DNA from: Paraclostridium sordellii
GTDB lineage: Bacteria; Bacillota; Clostridia; Peptostreptococcales; Peptostreptococcaceae
NCBI RefSeq assembly: GCF_000953675.1
Contig: NZ_LN679998.1
Span: 1,697,911 to 1,761,910 of the forward strand
Length of the DNA stretch: 64,000 bases
Reading direction: 5' to 3'
A program made the position numbers and the translations under genes. The notes beneath the pieces are model-generated. The model was not told the origin of the DNA. It did no database searches and saw only the letters and a program-made list of their open reading frames with translations. Below, piece by piece: positions 53,633 through 64,000 of the stretch (positions within the stretch are counted from its first letter, which is position 1; every line of letters begins with the position of its first letter).

Positions 53633-56600
53633 CTAAACTGTACTAGTTTCTAAAATTTCCTCTTCAAATTCATTATTTAAATTTTTAAATGATGTTGATA
53701 ACATCAATTTAATTCTATTTAATTGATTAACTTCACTAGCTCCTGGATCATAATCTATAGGAATTATATTAGTATTTGAATAAACTCTTTTTAATTCTTT
53801 TATTACACCTTTTCCGGTTATGTGATTTGGCAAACATGCAAAAGGTTGCATACATATAATATTTTTAACATCACTTTCTATAAGTTCCATCATTTCAGCA
53901 GTTAAAAGCCACCCTTCTCCTGCTTGATTTCCAAGTGATATAACCTTTGATGCAGTCTCTCCTAAATCTTGAATGTATTTTGGTTTACTAAATCTTTTAC
54001 TCTCCTCTAAGGCTTTCATATAGTGTTTTTGATACATTGCTATTGAATTTATAACTAATTTTCCACCTAATTTTTTATATTTTTTATCTAGATAGTTATC
54101 AGCCTTATAGTAAGTATTAAATGCACAACTTAAGAAGAAATTTAAAAGTTCTGGTACAACAGCTTCTGCACCCTCTTTTTCTAAAATATCTACTATATTG
54201 TTATTAGCTAATGGATGAAACTTTACTAATATTTCACCTACTAATCCCACTTTAGGCTTTTCCTCATCAGTTATAGGCAGTTCATCAAAATCCTTAACTA
54301 TATTATATATGTTTTCTTTAAATTTAGATAAATTACCTTTTTCTAAACTCGTTTTGCATACTTCTATATGTTTTTTATAAAGTTTATTTGCACTTCCCTT
54401 TTCTAGTTCATAAGGTCTAACTTTATATAAAACTTTCATTAGTAAATCTCCATATATAGCAGCCATTATAACTCTATTTATTAATCCTAAAGAAAATACA
54501 CTATATAGATTTCCTTTTTCATCTCCATTTACTGATAAGGACACAACAGGAATATTTCCATATCCAGCATCACTTAATCCTTTTCTTAAAAATCCTATAT
54601 AATTTGTAGCTCTACATACACCACCTGTTTGAGTTATAGCTACAGCAGTTTTATTTAAATCGTATTTCCCACTTTTAAGTGCTTTAATTAACTGGCCTAT
54701 AACAATTATTGCTGGATAGCAAGCATCATTATTTACATATTTTAATCCTTCTTCTATGGCTCCTTCATAGTCTTTTAGTAAAACCATATTATATCCACAA
54801 CTTCTTACACTATGTTCAACTAAATCAAAATGTATTGGAGACATTTGAGGCACTAAAATAGTATAATTTTCTTTTATTGATTTACTTAAACTTCCTTTTG
54901 TATATGTTTTCTTAACTTTAATTCCTTGTATATTATTATTTTCCCTTTCTTGTAATGCTGCTTTTAAAGATCTTAATCTTATTCTCGCAGCTCCAAGATT
55001 ATTTCCTTCATCAATTTTTATACAAGTGTAAATTTTTCCTTCTCCACTTAGAATTTCTTGGACTTGATCGGTTGTAACTGAATCTAATCCACACCCAAAA
55101 GAATTTAGCTGAACAAGAGATAAATCATCTCTAGAACTTACAAAATTAGCTGCTCTATATAATCTTGAATGATATGCCCATTGATCTACAACTCTTAAAG
55201 ATTCATCTGATTTTCCTAAATGACATATACTATCTTCTGTTAGAACTGCCATATCTAAAGAATTTATCATCTCCGGTATTCCATGGTTTATTTCTGGATC
55301 AATATGATATGGTCTACCTGCTAGTACAATTCCCTTAAGATTGTTTTCTTTAATATAGTTTAAAGCTAGTTCTCCTTTATTTCTTATATCCTCTTTGAAT
55401 TTTTCATATTCTTTAAATCCATGTTCAACACTTTTATTTATTTCATCTTTACTTATTTCTATGAATTCATTATCATAATCTTTAATTTTATTTAGCTCTT
55501 CATAAAGCTTTTTCTTTAAGGCGTTTTTGCTATTCATTGGTAAAAATGGATTTATAAAATTGATATTATTTTCTTTTATTTCACTTATATTATTTTTTAT
55601 TACCTCTGAATAGGACATAACAACTGGGCAGTTAAAATGATTATCTACATTTTTAAATTCTTTGTGTTCATGTCTTATACATGGATAGAATATATTTTTT
55701 ATACCTTTTTTTATTAAATCATTTATATGTCCATGTACCATTTTTGCTGGATAACAAACTGACTCTGATGCAATTGAATCCATCCCATTTTCATATAACT
55801 CTTTTGAAGACTCACTAGAAAGCACAACTTTAAATCCTAACTTTGTAAATATTGTATGCCATAGAGGATAGTCTTCATACATATTTAAAACTCTAGGTAA
55901 TCCTATTTCCTTTCGTTTTGCTTTATTTATATCTAAGCTTTCATAATCAAATACTCTTTTATACTTATACTCAAATAGATTTATATTCTTATTTTCATTT
56001 CTATTTAGTCCTATTCCTTTTTCACATCTATTTCCTGAAATAAATTTTTCTCCATTTCCAAAACTATTTATAGTTAACAAGCAATTATTAGAACATTTAC
56101 CACATCTTGCAGTAGTTATATTTAAGTTTATTGAATTGATACCTTTTTTATCTAAAAGAGAGGTTTTATGATTTTTATTATATTTTTCTTTAGCAATAAT
56201 ACTTGCTCCAAAAGCTCCCATTATTCCAGCTATATTAGGTCTTACAACTTCTCGTTCTGTTAAAATTTCAAAGACTCTTAAGACAGCATCGTTGTAAAAA
56301 GTTCCTCCTTGAACTACTGGAAAATTGCCTATATCTTCTTTTGATTTTACTTTTATAACTTTATATAAGGCATTTTTTATAACAGAATAAGAAAGCCCTG
56401 CACTTATATCACTTACAGAATTTCCTTCTTTTTGTGCTTGTTTTACTCTTGAGTTCATAAATACCGTACATCTTGAACCTAAATCTACTGGATTTTTAGA
56501 GTATAGAGCTTTTTTAGAAAAATCTTTAATATCTAATTGTAACGACTTTGCAAATGTTTCTAAGAAAGACCCACATCCAGAAGAACAAGCTTCATTTAAT

Positions 56601-57913
56601 ATGATAGTTTCTATTACTCCATTATTTATTTTAAGGCATTTCATATCTTGACCGCCTATATCTAATATAAAATCTACATTAGGTGAAAAAAACTTTGCCC
56701 CTTTGTAGTGTGCTATTGTTTCAATTTCTCCCACATCTATTTTTAAAGCTTTTTGAAGTAATGCTTCTCCATACCCTGTAACAGCTGAATTTACAATTTT
56801 AGCCCCTTTAGGTAATATATCATATATATTGTTTAAAATATGTATTGTTGAGTCTAATGGGCTTCCTTCATTGCTTCTATAATCTGAATATAATAAATTA
56901 CCTTCATCATCAACTAATGCTACTTTTGTAGTAGTTGACCCCGCATCTATACCTAAAAAACAATTTCCACTATAGTTTAATAATTCTTTAGTTTTAACAA
57001 TATCTTTATCATGTCTATTTCTAAAATCTATATATTCTTTTTCTGTCTTAAATAAAGGTCTAAGTCCACTGTTATCCATAACTTCTTTTAATTTTAAATG
57101 TTTTAAATTATCTATTAAATTGCCTAAAGTAACAGTTTTCTCCTTACATGATAATGCGGCACCCATAGCTATATATAATTGTGCATCTTCAGGAAATACA
57201 ATATCATCTTTATCTAACTTAAGAACATCAATAAAAGCTTTTCTTAGTTGAGATAAGAAGTATAATGGTCCCCCTAAAAAGGCTACCTTTCCTTGAATTT
57301 TTCTTCCACAAGCTAAAACGCTAATTGTTTGAACTACTACCGCATGAAAAATACTCATTGCTATATCTTCTTTTCTAGCTCCTTCATTTATAAGGGGTTG
57401 TATATCTGTTTTTGCAAATACTCCACATCTTGCAGCTATACTATATATATTTTTATAACCTTTTGCTAATTCATTTAATCCTTGAGCATCTGTTTTTAAA
57501 AGAGTTGCCATTTGATCAATAAAAGACCCTGTTCCACCTGCACATATCCCATTCATCCTTTGTTCTATTCCATTTGTTAAATAAGTTATTTTAGCGTCTT
57601 CCCCACCAAGTTCTATTACAACATCAGTTTCAGGATTAAAATACTCAATAGCTTTTGTACTAGCAATTACTTCTTGAATAAATTCAACTTCTAATTCATT
57701 TGCTAAATTCATTCCACCTGAACCCGTTATAACTATAGATACATTTTCATCACCAATAAGTTTATAAGTATCTTCTAATACTTTAGTGACAGCATTTTTA
57801 ATATCTGATAAATGTCTTTCGTATTCTTTAAAAATTATCTTTTTATTTTTATCTAATACTACGACTTTTACTGTAGTTGATCCCACATCAATTCCTATAT
57901 TGAAAGTGTCCAT
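53633..57913 (-). CDS. Large acyl-CoA dehydratase activase fusion (HgdC-type, two copies, plus DUF2229)
   Basis: This protein of about 1,430 residues fuses two HgdC/BcrAD-BadFG type ATPase domains (about 1-265 and 315-585) to DUF2229 and HgdB-like regions (about 670-1430). Activases of this type use ATP to drive an electron at very low potential into 2-hydroxyacyl-CoA dehydratases. The first ATPase domain has DVGSTTVK and the two cluster cysteines C128 (CAGGTGSF) and C167 (AARCGVF), spaced as in the known activator. The second has [16 protein letters not shown] and SRCTVF. The partner enzyme is unknown, as this fusion family lacks an assigned substrate. The likely start is ATG 57913 or 57916 behind GGGGTGAT; GTG 57925 lies within that site. 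It is a single gene. Numbering here is from GTG 57925. Confidence 0.88.
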   Translation of the reverse strand: MDTFNIGIDVGSTTVKVVVLDKNKKIIFKEYERHLSDIKNAVTKVLEDTYKLIGDENVSIVITGSGGMNLANELEVEFIQEVIASTKAIEYFNPETDVVIELGGEDAKITYLTNGIEQRMNGICAGGTGSFIDQMATLLKTDAQGLNELAKGYKNIYSIAARCGVFAKTDIQPLINEGARKEDIAMSIFHAVVVQTISVLACGRKIQGKVAFLGGPLYFLSQLRKAFIDVLKLDKDDIVFPEDAQLYIAMGAALSCKEKTVTLGNLIDNLKHLKLKEVMDNSGLRPLFKTEKEYIDFRNRHDKDIVKTKELLNYSGNCFLGIDAGSTTTKVALVDDEGNLLYSDYRSNEGSPLDSTIHILNNIYDILPKGAKIVNSAVTGYGEALLQKALKIDVGEIETIAHYKGAKFFSPNVDFILDIGGQDMKCLKINNGVIETIILNEACSSGCGSFLETFAKSLQLDIKDFSKKALYSKNPVDLGSRCTVFMNSRVKQAQKEGNSVSDISAGLSYSVIKNALYKVIKVKSKEDIGNFPVVQGGTFYNDAVLRVFEILTEREVVRPNIAGIMGAFGASIIAKEKYNKNHKTSLLDKKGINSINLNITTARCGKCSNNCLLTINSFGNGEKFISGNRCEKGIGLNRNENKNINLFEYKYKRVFDYESLDINKAKRKEIGLPRVLNMYEDYPLWHTIFTKLGFKVVLSSESSKELYENGMDSIASESVCYPAKMVHGHINDLIKKGIKNIFYPCIRHEHKEFKNVDNHFNCPVVMSYSEVIKNNISEIKENNINFINPFLPMNSKNALKKKLYEELNKIKDYDNEFIEISKDEINKSVEHGFKEYEKFKEDIRNKGELALNYIKENNLKGIVLAGRPYHIDPEINHGIPEMINSLDMAVLTEDSICHLGKSDESLRVVDQWAYHSRLYRAANFVSSRDDLSLVQLNSFGCGLDSVTTDQVQEILSGEGKIYTCIKIDEGNNLGAARIRLRSLKAALQERENNNIQGIKVKKTYTKGSLSKSIKENYTILVPQMSPIHFDLVEHSVRSCGYNMVLLKDYEGAIEEGLKYVNNDACYPAIIVIGQLIKALKSGKYDLNKTAVAITQTGGVCRATNYIGFLRKGLSDAGYGNIPVVSLSVNGDEKGNLYSVFSLGLINRVIMAAIYGDLLMKVLYKVRPYELEKGSANKLYKKHIEVCKTSLEKGNLSKFKENIYNIVKDFDELPITDEEKPKVGLVGEILVKFHPLANNNIVDILEKEGAEAVVPELLNFFLSCAFNTYYKADNYLDKKYKKLGGKLVINSIAMYQKHYMKALEESKRFSKPKYIQDLGETASKVISLGNQAGEGWLLTAEMMELIESDVKNIICMQPFACLPNHITGKGVIKELKRVYSNTNIIPIDYDPGASEVNQLNRIKLMLSTSFKNLNNEFEEEILETSTV

Positions 57914-58015
57914 CATACCTATCACCCCATTGTTTCGTTGTTTTTGTCTAAATTCGTCTTTTTTTATTGATTTTTAGAATTTTTTATCATTCCTTGTTAT
58001 ATTCTATCATAAAAG

Positions 58016-58047
58016 AAATGTATTATCTAATATTAGATAATACATTT
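58016..58047 (-). terminator. Probable terminator after the GHL10 glycosidase gene
   Basis: A 15-bp perfect stem (58016-58030 with 58033-58047) lies about 120 bases beyond the GHL10 stop. The T-tract on the minus strand is modest (TTTCTTTTA). Confidence 0.6.
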
Positions 58048-58166
58048 ATAATTTAAAAACATATTGAAAATTCTAATTTTTTATTTCTAATTTCTATAAT
58101 AGCCTTTATTTAATCTATATACTTTTTTGCTTACATTAATTCTAGTTTATTTTTAATTTTTTACTA

Positions 58167-59327
58167 TTATATCTTTAATATCTTATTTCTTTTCCGTATA
58201 CACGCTTTCTCTGAATAAACTCTTTGTAGTTTCTCTACTACTCCTTCATTATTTTCTGCTATATCTCTATAACTAAATAATATATTACCTTTAACTTCTT
58301 TGTACTGCCTATTTATTTCAATTTCTTTATCAACTTCTCTTGCAGTTTCTTTTTTATTTATATTTTGACCTATATATAGCTTAACTTTTGTCCCATCTAC
58401 AATACTTGCCCACCATTTTACTAACGTTTCATATGGATTATCTACGTTAGTTGTCTCCCAGTAAACTTGAGGTGCTATATAATCTATAATACCATCTTGT
58501 ATCCAAGATAGAGAGTCTGTATATAAATCATAGTAACCTTCTAAAGCATTTGTATTTGAACCCGTTACATCACTGCTTTTATTTTTCCAAACACCAAAAG
58601 GGCTCACTCCAAATTCAACATTTGGTTTCGTAGATTTTATAACTCTATATACTGTTTTTATTAAATTATTTATAGCTTCTCTTCTATTTTCAGCTGTATC
58701 CTCACATACATATTCACATCCACAAATACAATTGCAGGTACATAAACATCCACAATCGCATTCACAATCACATTCTGGAGGTGGGTATCCATATGGATAA
58801 AAATATTCATCAAAGTGAATTCCATCTACATCATAATTTGATACTATTTCAAATACAGTTGTTGCTACATAATTTATTACTTCCTGATTTTGAGGATTAT
58901 AAAAAAGAGCATCATTATGAGATAATACCCACTCTGGATGTAATTTTGCTGGATTATTATCCGCTAAAACACTTAAATCAGTTCCTTTAGTAGTTATTCT
59001 ATATGGATTTAACCAAGCATGAAATTGCATATTTCTTTTGTGAGTCTCTTCTATCATAAATTTCATAGGATCATAACCCGGATATTTTCCTTGCACCCCT
59101 GTAAGAAACGCTGACCATGGATTTATTTTTGAATCATAAAAGGCATCTGATGTAGGTCTAACTTGAACAAATACAGCATTTAAATTTAAACTTTGAATTT
59201 TATCTAATAGTTCTATGAACTCTTGTTTCTGAGCTTCAGGATTATCCTTTGTTTTTGGCCAATCTATATCATATACTGTAGCTACCCAAACCCCTCTAAA
59301 CTCATATAGCGTACAATCTGTCCTCAT
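58167..59327 (-). CDS. GHL10 (DUF187) family glycoside hydrolase with a cysteine-rich insertion
   Basis: This 386-residue protein has the GHL10 barrel: EFRGVWVATVYDIDWP (9-24), NAVFVQVRP (50-58), FHAWLNPYR (102-110) and the catalytic-looking YDVDGIHFDEYFYPYGYP (165-182). The family acts on polysaccharides, probably peptidoglycan or related glycans. Directly after the barrel strand comes an insertion (185-208) in which ten cysteines alternate with single residues and an eleventh follows (CDCECDCGCLCTCNCICGC). This is not seen in ordinary family members I know. It may bind metal or cross-link the protein into a disulfide-rich layer such as the spore coat. No signal peptide is present. GGGGGA precedes the ATG. 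Confidence 0.88.
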   Translation of the reverse strand: MRTDCTLYEFRGVWVATVYDIDWPKTKDNPEAQKQEFIELLDKIQSLNLNAVFVQVRPTSDAFYDSKINPWSAFLTGVQGKYPGYDPMKFMIEETHKRNMQFHAWLNPYRITTKGTDLSVLADNNPAKLHPEWVLSHNDALFYNPQNQEVINYVATTVFEIVSNYDVDGIHFDEYFYPYGYPPPECDCECDCGCLCTCNCICGCEYVCEDTAENRREAINNLIKTVYRVIKSTKPNVEFGVSPFGVWKNKSSDVTGSNTNALEGYYDLYTDSLSWIQDGIIDYIAPQVYWETTNVDNPYETLVKWWASIVDGTKVKLYIGQNINKKETAREVDKEIEINRQYKEVKGNILFSYRDIAENNEGVVEKLQRVYSEKACIRKRNKILKI

Positions 59328-59391
59328 GAAAGTTTCCCCCTATTATATATTTTGTATTTATTATATGTGTTTTACTAATATTTTGTTAAGC

Positions 59392-59455
59392 ACAAAAAAA
59401 GCCTTATAATAGCATTAAAAAGCTTAATTGCTATATATAAGACTTTTATACATTT
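59392..59455 (-). terminator. Terminator after the DUF4091/acetyltransferase gene
   Basis: An imperfect stem, AAAAGCCTTATA and TAGCATTAA pairing with TTAATTGCTA and TATAAGACTTTT, sits after the stop. The minus strand continues into TTTTTTTG. Confidence 0.75.
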
Positions 59456-59457
59456 AT

Positions 59458-62295
59458 TTATTGATAGTTTAAATTAGAAGTCCATACAAAATTTATAGGA
59501 AATACTGAATTTACAAACTTATTTATATTATTTAAATTCTTAAGTTCACTTTTAATAACATTACTACCTTCTAGAAATAGTTTATTTAATTTATCAATAT
59601 CATCTATAACTAATATTTCATCTTTATATTTTATAATGTATTTATTATCTGTAGTCCTAAATTCTATCTCGTTTAAAAAATCTGTATCAACATATTGATT
59701 AAAATATCCATATAAATTTTTACATAGATTTTCGTAGTTAATTATTTTTATACTTCCATCTAAGTAAGATAATTTTTTTTCATCAAAGAGATTAGGTTGA
59801 TTTATAAAATCTTTTATATGTACATTTTGAATTACATATTCTAGATTATACTTATTAGCAATATATTGAACTACTTCGTAATTATATTTAGAATCTATAT
59901 ATATTTCTCTAATTTCTCCTTTTAAAGTTTCATCATCTATTATTCTTAAAATTATGTATCCAATTACTTTATTCTCCCTAAAAACCACTAACTTTTTATA
60001 AGTAAAATTCCCCCAAGGTATAGTTGCACTTTCTAATAATGTTTCAAATTGTTCTTTAGTTCTTAAAAACCTAGTACTATTTTGGTTGTATATTTTTATT
60101 ATTTCATTTAAATAGGATTTATCGTATTCTTTTATTTCTAAATTAATATCTTTATCTTTAGGATAAGTTATGTATTTATTGAAGTTTTTAACTAAGCTAC
60201 ATTTTCTTCTTGTATACAAGGTTCTTGTCCCAGATATGCTAACCATATCTACTCCATCCTTAAGCATTTTATCTTCCACATAATCCAATGCAGTAGATGC
60301 ATATTTATTACCTTCATAATCTGGATCTGTGCAAACTGCGCCTATTGCAGCTACTTTTATATCATTACCTTGAACAGTTATATCTTGAATAACATAATTT
60401 ACAGCTGAAACAATTTTATTGTCTTTAGATATTACTATCATATTTTCTATATTGTCCTTATTTAATAATAGAGGGAATTCTTGTTGCATAGTTGGTTTAT
60501 GCCCTCTTAAATCTCTAAAAACTTTGTTTATAAGACTTATAACCCTTTCAAATTCTTCAGGTTTTGCACTTCTAGGATTAACCCTATTTATTAAATTTTT
60601 TCTTAGTTTTATATATTTTTCATGACTTATAGAATAATTCATTTTAATTTTTCTTTCACCTAAAAACTTCATTTCAGATTTTTTACCTAATAAGTTTTCA
60701 ATTTCCTTATACACTTCTTCTTTTCCCAATTTATCTTCCATGTCTTTAAGTATATTAAAATCTTGTATTCCAAATAATAAGTTTCTACATCTTATTGAAT
60801 CCATAGGCTTCATATCTTTTCCTGGATAAACTAAAAACATATCTCCAGCTTTCCATTTGTCTTTTTTATAAGTTGCATTGTTGAATAAATCTCCTGGCCA
60901 AATACCATAAGACCATCTTAAAAATCCATCTAGGTTAAAATAGTATGTAAACCATCCCTTAAGTCTAGATTCTATTAATGGAGATTCTAAAAATATATTT
61001 AACTTATCAGGAAAACAACAAGAATACCAAGTTAAATATCCAGATTTATTTTCTAGTTCTTTTTTTATTTCATCTAACTTATCTATATTATTTATAAGCT
61101 CACAAGTGTTTAACGATAAATTTTCTATGTTTATGTTACATTTTTCAAAAAACTCTTGATGATGTATTGCACACTTAAATTTTAATTCTTTTTTCCCTGA
61201 ACTTTTTTTTATAAAATCTACATTTTCATTAAATACTTCTATATTGTCTGGTTCATCTACTATTATTTTAGTTATATCTAATAAATTACTAGACTCTAAG
61301 TGATCAAATAAAAGTTTTAGATATTTAGCAAAATCATGTTTATCTTCTAAATAACCAAAAACCTTTTCATCTTCATTATAATAGTTTATTCTTATTGCAT
61401 CTTTATAATCTTTTAAAGGACTTCCAAACTTAAATGCATCCCAGTTTCCTATAATTCCAAATAAGTTAATTTCTTTATTTATATTATGTTTAAAACACAA
61501 ATCTATGTATCTATCTAAATTTGAAAAGTCGCATATCAATTCTCTATCCTTCTTAAATACTTTGACTATATTCATTTCAAATAAATTATTTGCATTTTCA
61601 TATACCTGATAGCATCTTTGTCCTGCCCATGGATAGTCAGTAACTATTAAGTCAATAACTTTTTGACCTAATTTTGACATTTGCTCTAAAAAGTTATCTA
61701 TTATATAAAAATGTTCTTCACTATAATATGGAACTTCATAATAACGAGCCCAGTTACAAGGGTGTTGCCATAAGTCTAAGAAAAATTCACTTTCTTTTGC
61801 TGATTTTACAATATAGTTTAAAACTTCAATTTTAACACTTTTTTCAGCTATAATTTTTTCTTTTTGATATTCCTTTGTATAGTAAGCTTTTAACTTTATC
61901 TCTATATTATCTTTATTAAAATTTTTAGGTATTTTACCATCTATCCATAATAGCTGCTCTTCTTCTATATGCATATAGTTTTGATTTAAAATTTGATCAC
62001 CTATGTAGTCTTTATTATCATCTTGTATGTAACCTATAAAGGAGATTTTAAAGCTATCCTTTAAACTTTCTTCTGCTTCAAGCTCTATTCTAATTTTATT
62101 ATTGAGTCCTAAATAATGTATATCATTTAAATCTCCTAATTGACAAAAAAAATCGTCATTGCTATTTAGCATAACTTGAAAAGCAAAAGCCTCTTCTTTT
62201 GCTACACATAAATTGCTTATTGTTTTGTATGATATAGTTTTATTGTTTTTAACATGCTTAAATGAACTATCATATATATCTAATTTTAATTTCAT
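59458..62295 (-). CDS. DUF4091 glycosidase-like protein fused to an Eis-like acetyltransferase
   Basis: This 945-residue protein joins two unrelated modules. The first (about 1-545) resembles DUF4091 glycoside-hydrolase-like proteins: a beta-rich N-terminus, then a barrel with DLWQHPCNWARYYEVP, VTDYPWAGQRCYQVYEN, LFGIIGNWDAFKF, IIVDEPDN, and the closing GDMFLVYPGKDMKPMDSIRCRNLLFGIQDFN. The second (about 575-945) resembles Eis acetyltransferases: a GNAT domain with CTDPDYEGNKYASTALDYVE at about 655-674, a second GNAT-like fold (about 725-820), and an SCP2-like C-terminus. The substrate is unknown; the pair could trim and acetylate an amino sugar. GGGAG precedes the ATG. No signal peptide is seen. 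Confidence 0.82.
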   Translation of the reverse strand: MKLKLDIYDSSFKHVKNNKTISYKTISNLCVAKEEAFAFQVMLNSNDDFFCQLGDLNDIHYLGLNNKIRIELEAEESLKDSFKISFIGYIQDDNKDYIGDQILNQNYMHIEEEQLLWIDGKIPKNFNKDNIEIKLKAYYTKEYQKEKIIAEKSVKIEVLNYIVKSAKESEFFLDLWQHPCNWARYYEVPYYSEEHFYIIDNFLEQMSKLGQKVIDLIVTDYPWAGQRCYQVYENANNLFEMNIVKVFKKDRELICDFSNLDRYIDLCFKHNINKEINLFGIIGNWDAFKFGSPLKDYKDAIRINYYNEDEKVFGYLEDKHDFAKYLKLLFDHLESSNLLDITKIIVDEPDNIEVFNENVDFIKKSSGKKELKFKCAIHHQEFFEKCNINIENLSLNTCELINNIDKLDEIKKELENKSGYLTWYSCCFPDKLNIFLESPLIESRLKGWFTYYFNLDGFLRWSYGIWPGDLFNNATYKKDKWKAGDMFLVYPGKDMKPMDSIRCRNLLFGIQDFNILKDMEDKLGKEEVYKEIENLLGKKSEMKFLGERKIKMNYSISHEKYIKLRKNLINRVNPRSAKPEEFERVISLINKVFRDLRGHKPTMQQEFPLLLNKDNIENMIVISKDNKIVSAVNYVIQDITVQGNDIKVAAIGAVCTDPDYEGNKYASTALDYVEDKMLKDGVDMVSISGTRTLYTRRKCSLVKNFNKYITYPKDKDINLEIKEYDKSYLNEIIKIYNQNSTRFLRTKEQFETLLESATIPWGNFTYKKLVVFRENKVIGYIILRIIDDETLKGEIREIYIDSKYNYEVVQYIANKYNLEYVIQNVHIKDFINQPNLFDEKKLSYLDGSIKIINYENLCKNLYGYFNQYVDTDFLNEIEFRTTDNKYIIKYKDEILVIDDIDKLNKLFLEGSNVIKSELKNLNNINKFVNSVFPINFVWTSNLNYQ

Positions 62296-62368
62296 CTCTA
62301 TCTCCCTATATTTATCTTATTCTTACAAAATTTGTTAAGTTCATTATATGTTAAAATTTTTTCGTCGT

Positions 62369-62420
62369 AAAATAGATAAAATCTATAGCCTTTTATTTAA
62401 CTATAGATTTTATCTATTTT
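62369..62420. terminator. Long hairpin, probable terminator of the 3'-end kinase gene
   Basis: A 20-bp perfect stem (62369-62388 with 62401-62420) with a 12-base loop starts 21 bases after the stop. It lacks a clear T-run on the minus strand, so it may also act as an mRNA-stabilising structure. Confidence 0.65.
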
Positions 62421-62441
62421 ATATTCATTTTTTAAAATTAA

Positions 62442-64000
62442 CTATCTAACATACTCATCATGATACAATTCATATATATCTGAAAGCTCTAGTTTTATTC
62501 TTTGCAAATCAACTTGGTAATCTTTGTGGACTATTTTTTCGTCTTCTGTTATTAATTTATTTGGAAGTAAAACAGTAAATTCAGTACCACTTTTACCATC
62601 ACTTTCTAAGTATATTTTACCATCCATTAATTCTACAAGAGACTTAACTAAACTAAGTCCAATTCCACTACCTTCTTTTTTTCTTCGCATAGATTTATCT
62701 CCTTGGACAAATCTATCAAATATTTTATCTTGAATTTCAACTGGAATTCCTATACCATTATCTTTTACTTTTATTCCTACCCAAGTCTTATTACTTAAAA
62801 TTTCAACTAAAATACTACTGCCTTCCTCACTAAACTTAATAGCATTAGATAATAGATTTAAAACTATTCTCTCTATCATATCAGGATCACATTTTATATC
62901 AAGTTCTTCTACATCTGTATCAAATAAAACTTCTATACCTTTTACATTTGCATAACTTACAACAGATAAAGTCATATCCTCAACTATCTTAACTATATTG
63001 TAATTGTCAAATTCAGGACATTTGAATCCTACATCAAGCTTAGTAATATCAACTATATTATCTATAAGTCTAAGCATTCTCTTACAGTTTATATCTAGAC
63101 AATCTTTATATTTTATATATATTTCTTTAAAGTTACTTTTTTCTACACTTACACTTAATAATTGATTGGCTGAATAGATTATATTTAAAGGAGTTTTTAA
63201 CTCATGACTTATGTTTGAGAAAAACTCATTTTTTACCTTTTCTTCTTGTTTGATTCTTTCATATTTTAATAGAGCTTTTTCAAGTTCATATTTTTCTGAT
63301 ACATCTTTTATAGATAAAACTTTATATTTTTTATTATTTATTTCAAATGTCTGTATTGAAATATCTAAAATTTTATCTATATCTTTAATGTATATGTCTT
63401 TGCTATAACATCCATATCGAGACATTTCATATTCAATTTCTTTAAGATTTAAGTTTTCTTTATATATTTTTGCTATATCAAATTTTTTCCCAATCTCTAT
63501 ATCTAAATCTTTAAAATAATGATTTTTTCCCATATTTTCTATAGTTTTTGCATTTTTATATTCTATCTTGTAGTTTTCATCACATATTATAATATTACTA
63601 TGCTTATTTTCATCGATAATTTTTATAAATAAGCTTCTTTGTCCATCTAATATTCTATTAATTTTTATAGATCTACTAAGTTCAATAAATAGCCCTAATA
63701 TAAAAATTATAAACCCTAAAAATATTGTGGATGTTGATGTCAATCCTATTTCTTCAGTTGGATTTATTATATAGAAAAAATCATATATAGATTTTATAGA
63801 AAACATAAGTGCACTTGATCCAATTACACTATAAATATATTCTTTTTTATTAAAACTCTTTTTAAAAAATCTAAAAGATATTATTATATATACTATAGCC
63901 AAAAATATATTATATCCTTTATAGAATTTAATTATATTTTCATTGTATGGATACATGTATTTATATTCTATATAAATAGATATAAAAGTTATTAAACTAA
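62442..64000 (-). CDS. Membrane histidine kinase (5' end outside window)
   Basis: This sensor kinase has at least three membrane segments in the visible N-terminus, a PAS-like domain (about 110-220), a HisKA domain with H251 (FFSNISHELKTPLN, counted from Met at 63956) and a HATPase domain (DPDMIERIVLNLLSNAIKFS, DNGIGIPVEIQDKIFDRF, GSGIGLSLVKSLVELMDG). No ribosome binding site precedes the Met at 63956, and the frame stays open to position 64000 (SLITFISIYIEYKYM). The real start is therefore upstream and another membrane segment is likely. The C-terminus LELSDIY resembles that of the kinase at 38554. No response regulator gene is adjacent. Confidence 0.9.
   Translation of the reverse strand, partial: SLITFISIYIEYKYMYPYNENIIKFYKGYNIFLAIVYIIISFRFFKKSFNKKEYIYSVIGSSALMFSIKSIYDFFYIINPTEEIGLTSTSTIFLGFIIFILGLFIELSRSIKINRILDGQRSLFIKIIDENKHSNIIICDENYKIEYKNAKTIENMGKNHYFKDLDIEIGKKFDIAKIYKENLNLKEIEYEMSRYGCYSKDIYIKDIDKILDISIQTFEINNKKYKVLSIKDVSEKYELEKALLKYERIKQEEKVKNEFFSNISHELKTPLNIIYSANQLLSVSVEKSNFKEIYIKYKDCLDINCKRMLRLIDNIVDITKLDVGFKCPEFDNYNIVKIVEDMTLSVVSYANVKGIEVLFDTDVEELDIKCDPDMIERIVLNLLSNAIKFSEEGSSILVEILSNKTWVGIKVKDNGIGIPVEIQDKIFDRFVQGDKSMRRKKEGSGIGLSLVKSLVELMDGKIYLESDGKSGTEFTVLLPNKLITEDEKIVHKDYQVDLQRIKLELSDIYELYHDEYVR

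Noticed and set aside
1-64000. tRNA, rRNA, CRISPR array, prophage or insertion sequence
   Set aside because: I found no tRNA-like T-arm, no spaced direct repeats, no structural phage genes and no transposase with terminal repeats. The lone integrase is the only mobile-element trace.

Overview
The window is AT-rich, densely coded bacterial chromosome that fits a low-GC Clostridia member. Peptostreptococcaceae (the Paraclostridium, Romboutsia or Clostridioides neighbourhood) is my best guess. The grounds are strong GGAGG ribosome binding sites, frequent TTG and GTG starts, DUF1540 and DUF2284 proteins, a HesB-like selenoprotein, orphan sensor kinases, the VanW family, a class Ib ribonucleotide reductase and an HgdC-type activase fusion. 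This is inference; no rRNA or tRNA gene is present to confirm it. Most genes look like ordinary core chromosome. I see no prophage, insertion sequence or CRISPR array, only one lone integrase and one decayed permease gene.

Layout. 1-3.6 kb: accB-accC behind a FapR-like operator, small hypothetical genes, trmB, and a HesB-like gene read through an in-frame UGA (selenocysteine). 3.8-6.7 kb: a leucine-rich-repeat protein, a duplicated DUF1540 protein and a lone tyrosine recombinase. 6.9-10.4 kb: an alpha/beta hydrolase, corA and an M29 aminopeptidase. 10.5-14.8 kb: a six-gene housekeeping operon on the minus strand (histidine phosphatase, HI0933 flavoprotein, aroH, cmk, plsC, ispH). 15-17.9 kb: VanW protein, glucosaminidase and DUF2284 protein. 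17.9-21.3 kb: nrdE-nrdF under two NrdR boxes, then a small RNA gene on the plus strand with its own promoter and terminator.

21.4-28.4 kb: a nuclease-like orphan, a YhhN protein, an acetyltransferase, an ECF sigma operon with a membrane partner and an ABC exporter, a small membrane protein, and a frameshifted BceB-type permease remnant. 28.4-34 kb: nhaC-iadA-racemase preceded by a clear -24/-12 (sigma-54) promoter, with the sigma-54 activator gene just upstream; together they look like a regulated isoaspartyl-dipeptide-use unit. 34-40.4 kb: two tandem YhgE/Pip proteins and a PAS histidine kinase. 40.7-47 kb: an uncharacterised transporter, an HD-GYP receptor, a patatin and sstT with a CodY-like site. 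47-52.6 kb: sbcD-sbcC and a PAS-GGDEF protein. 52.9-64 kb: a DUF4184 membrane protein, a 1,430-residue double activase, a GHL10 glycosidase with a dense Cys-X insertion, a DUF4091/acetyltransferase fusion, and a histidine kinase that runs off the window.

Genes that may work together: nrdE/nrdF; sbcC/sbcD; the nhaC operon with its activator; the ECF operon; and the HD-GYP and GGDEF proteins, which act on the same second messenger, cyclic di-GMP. Intrinsic terminators are unusually easy to see. Many are bidirectional and overlap the stop codons of convergent genes.
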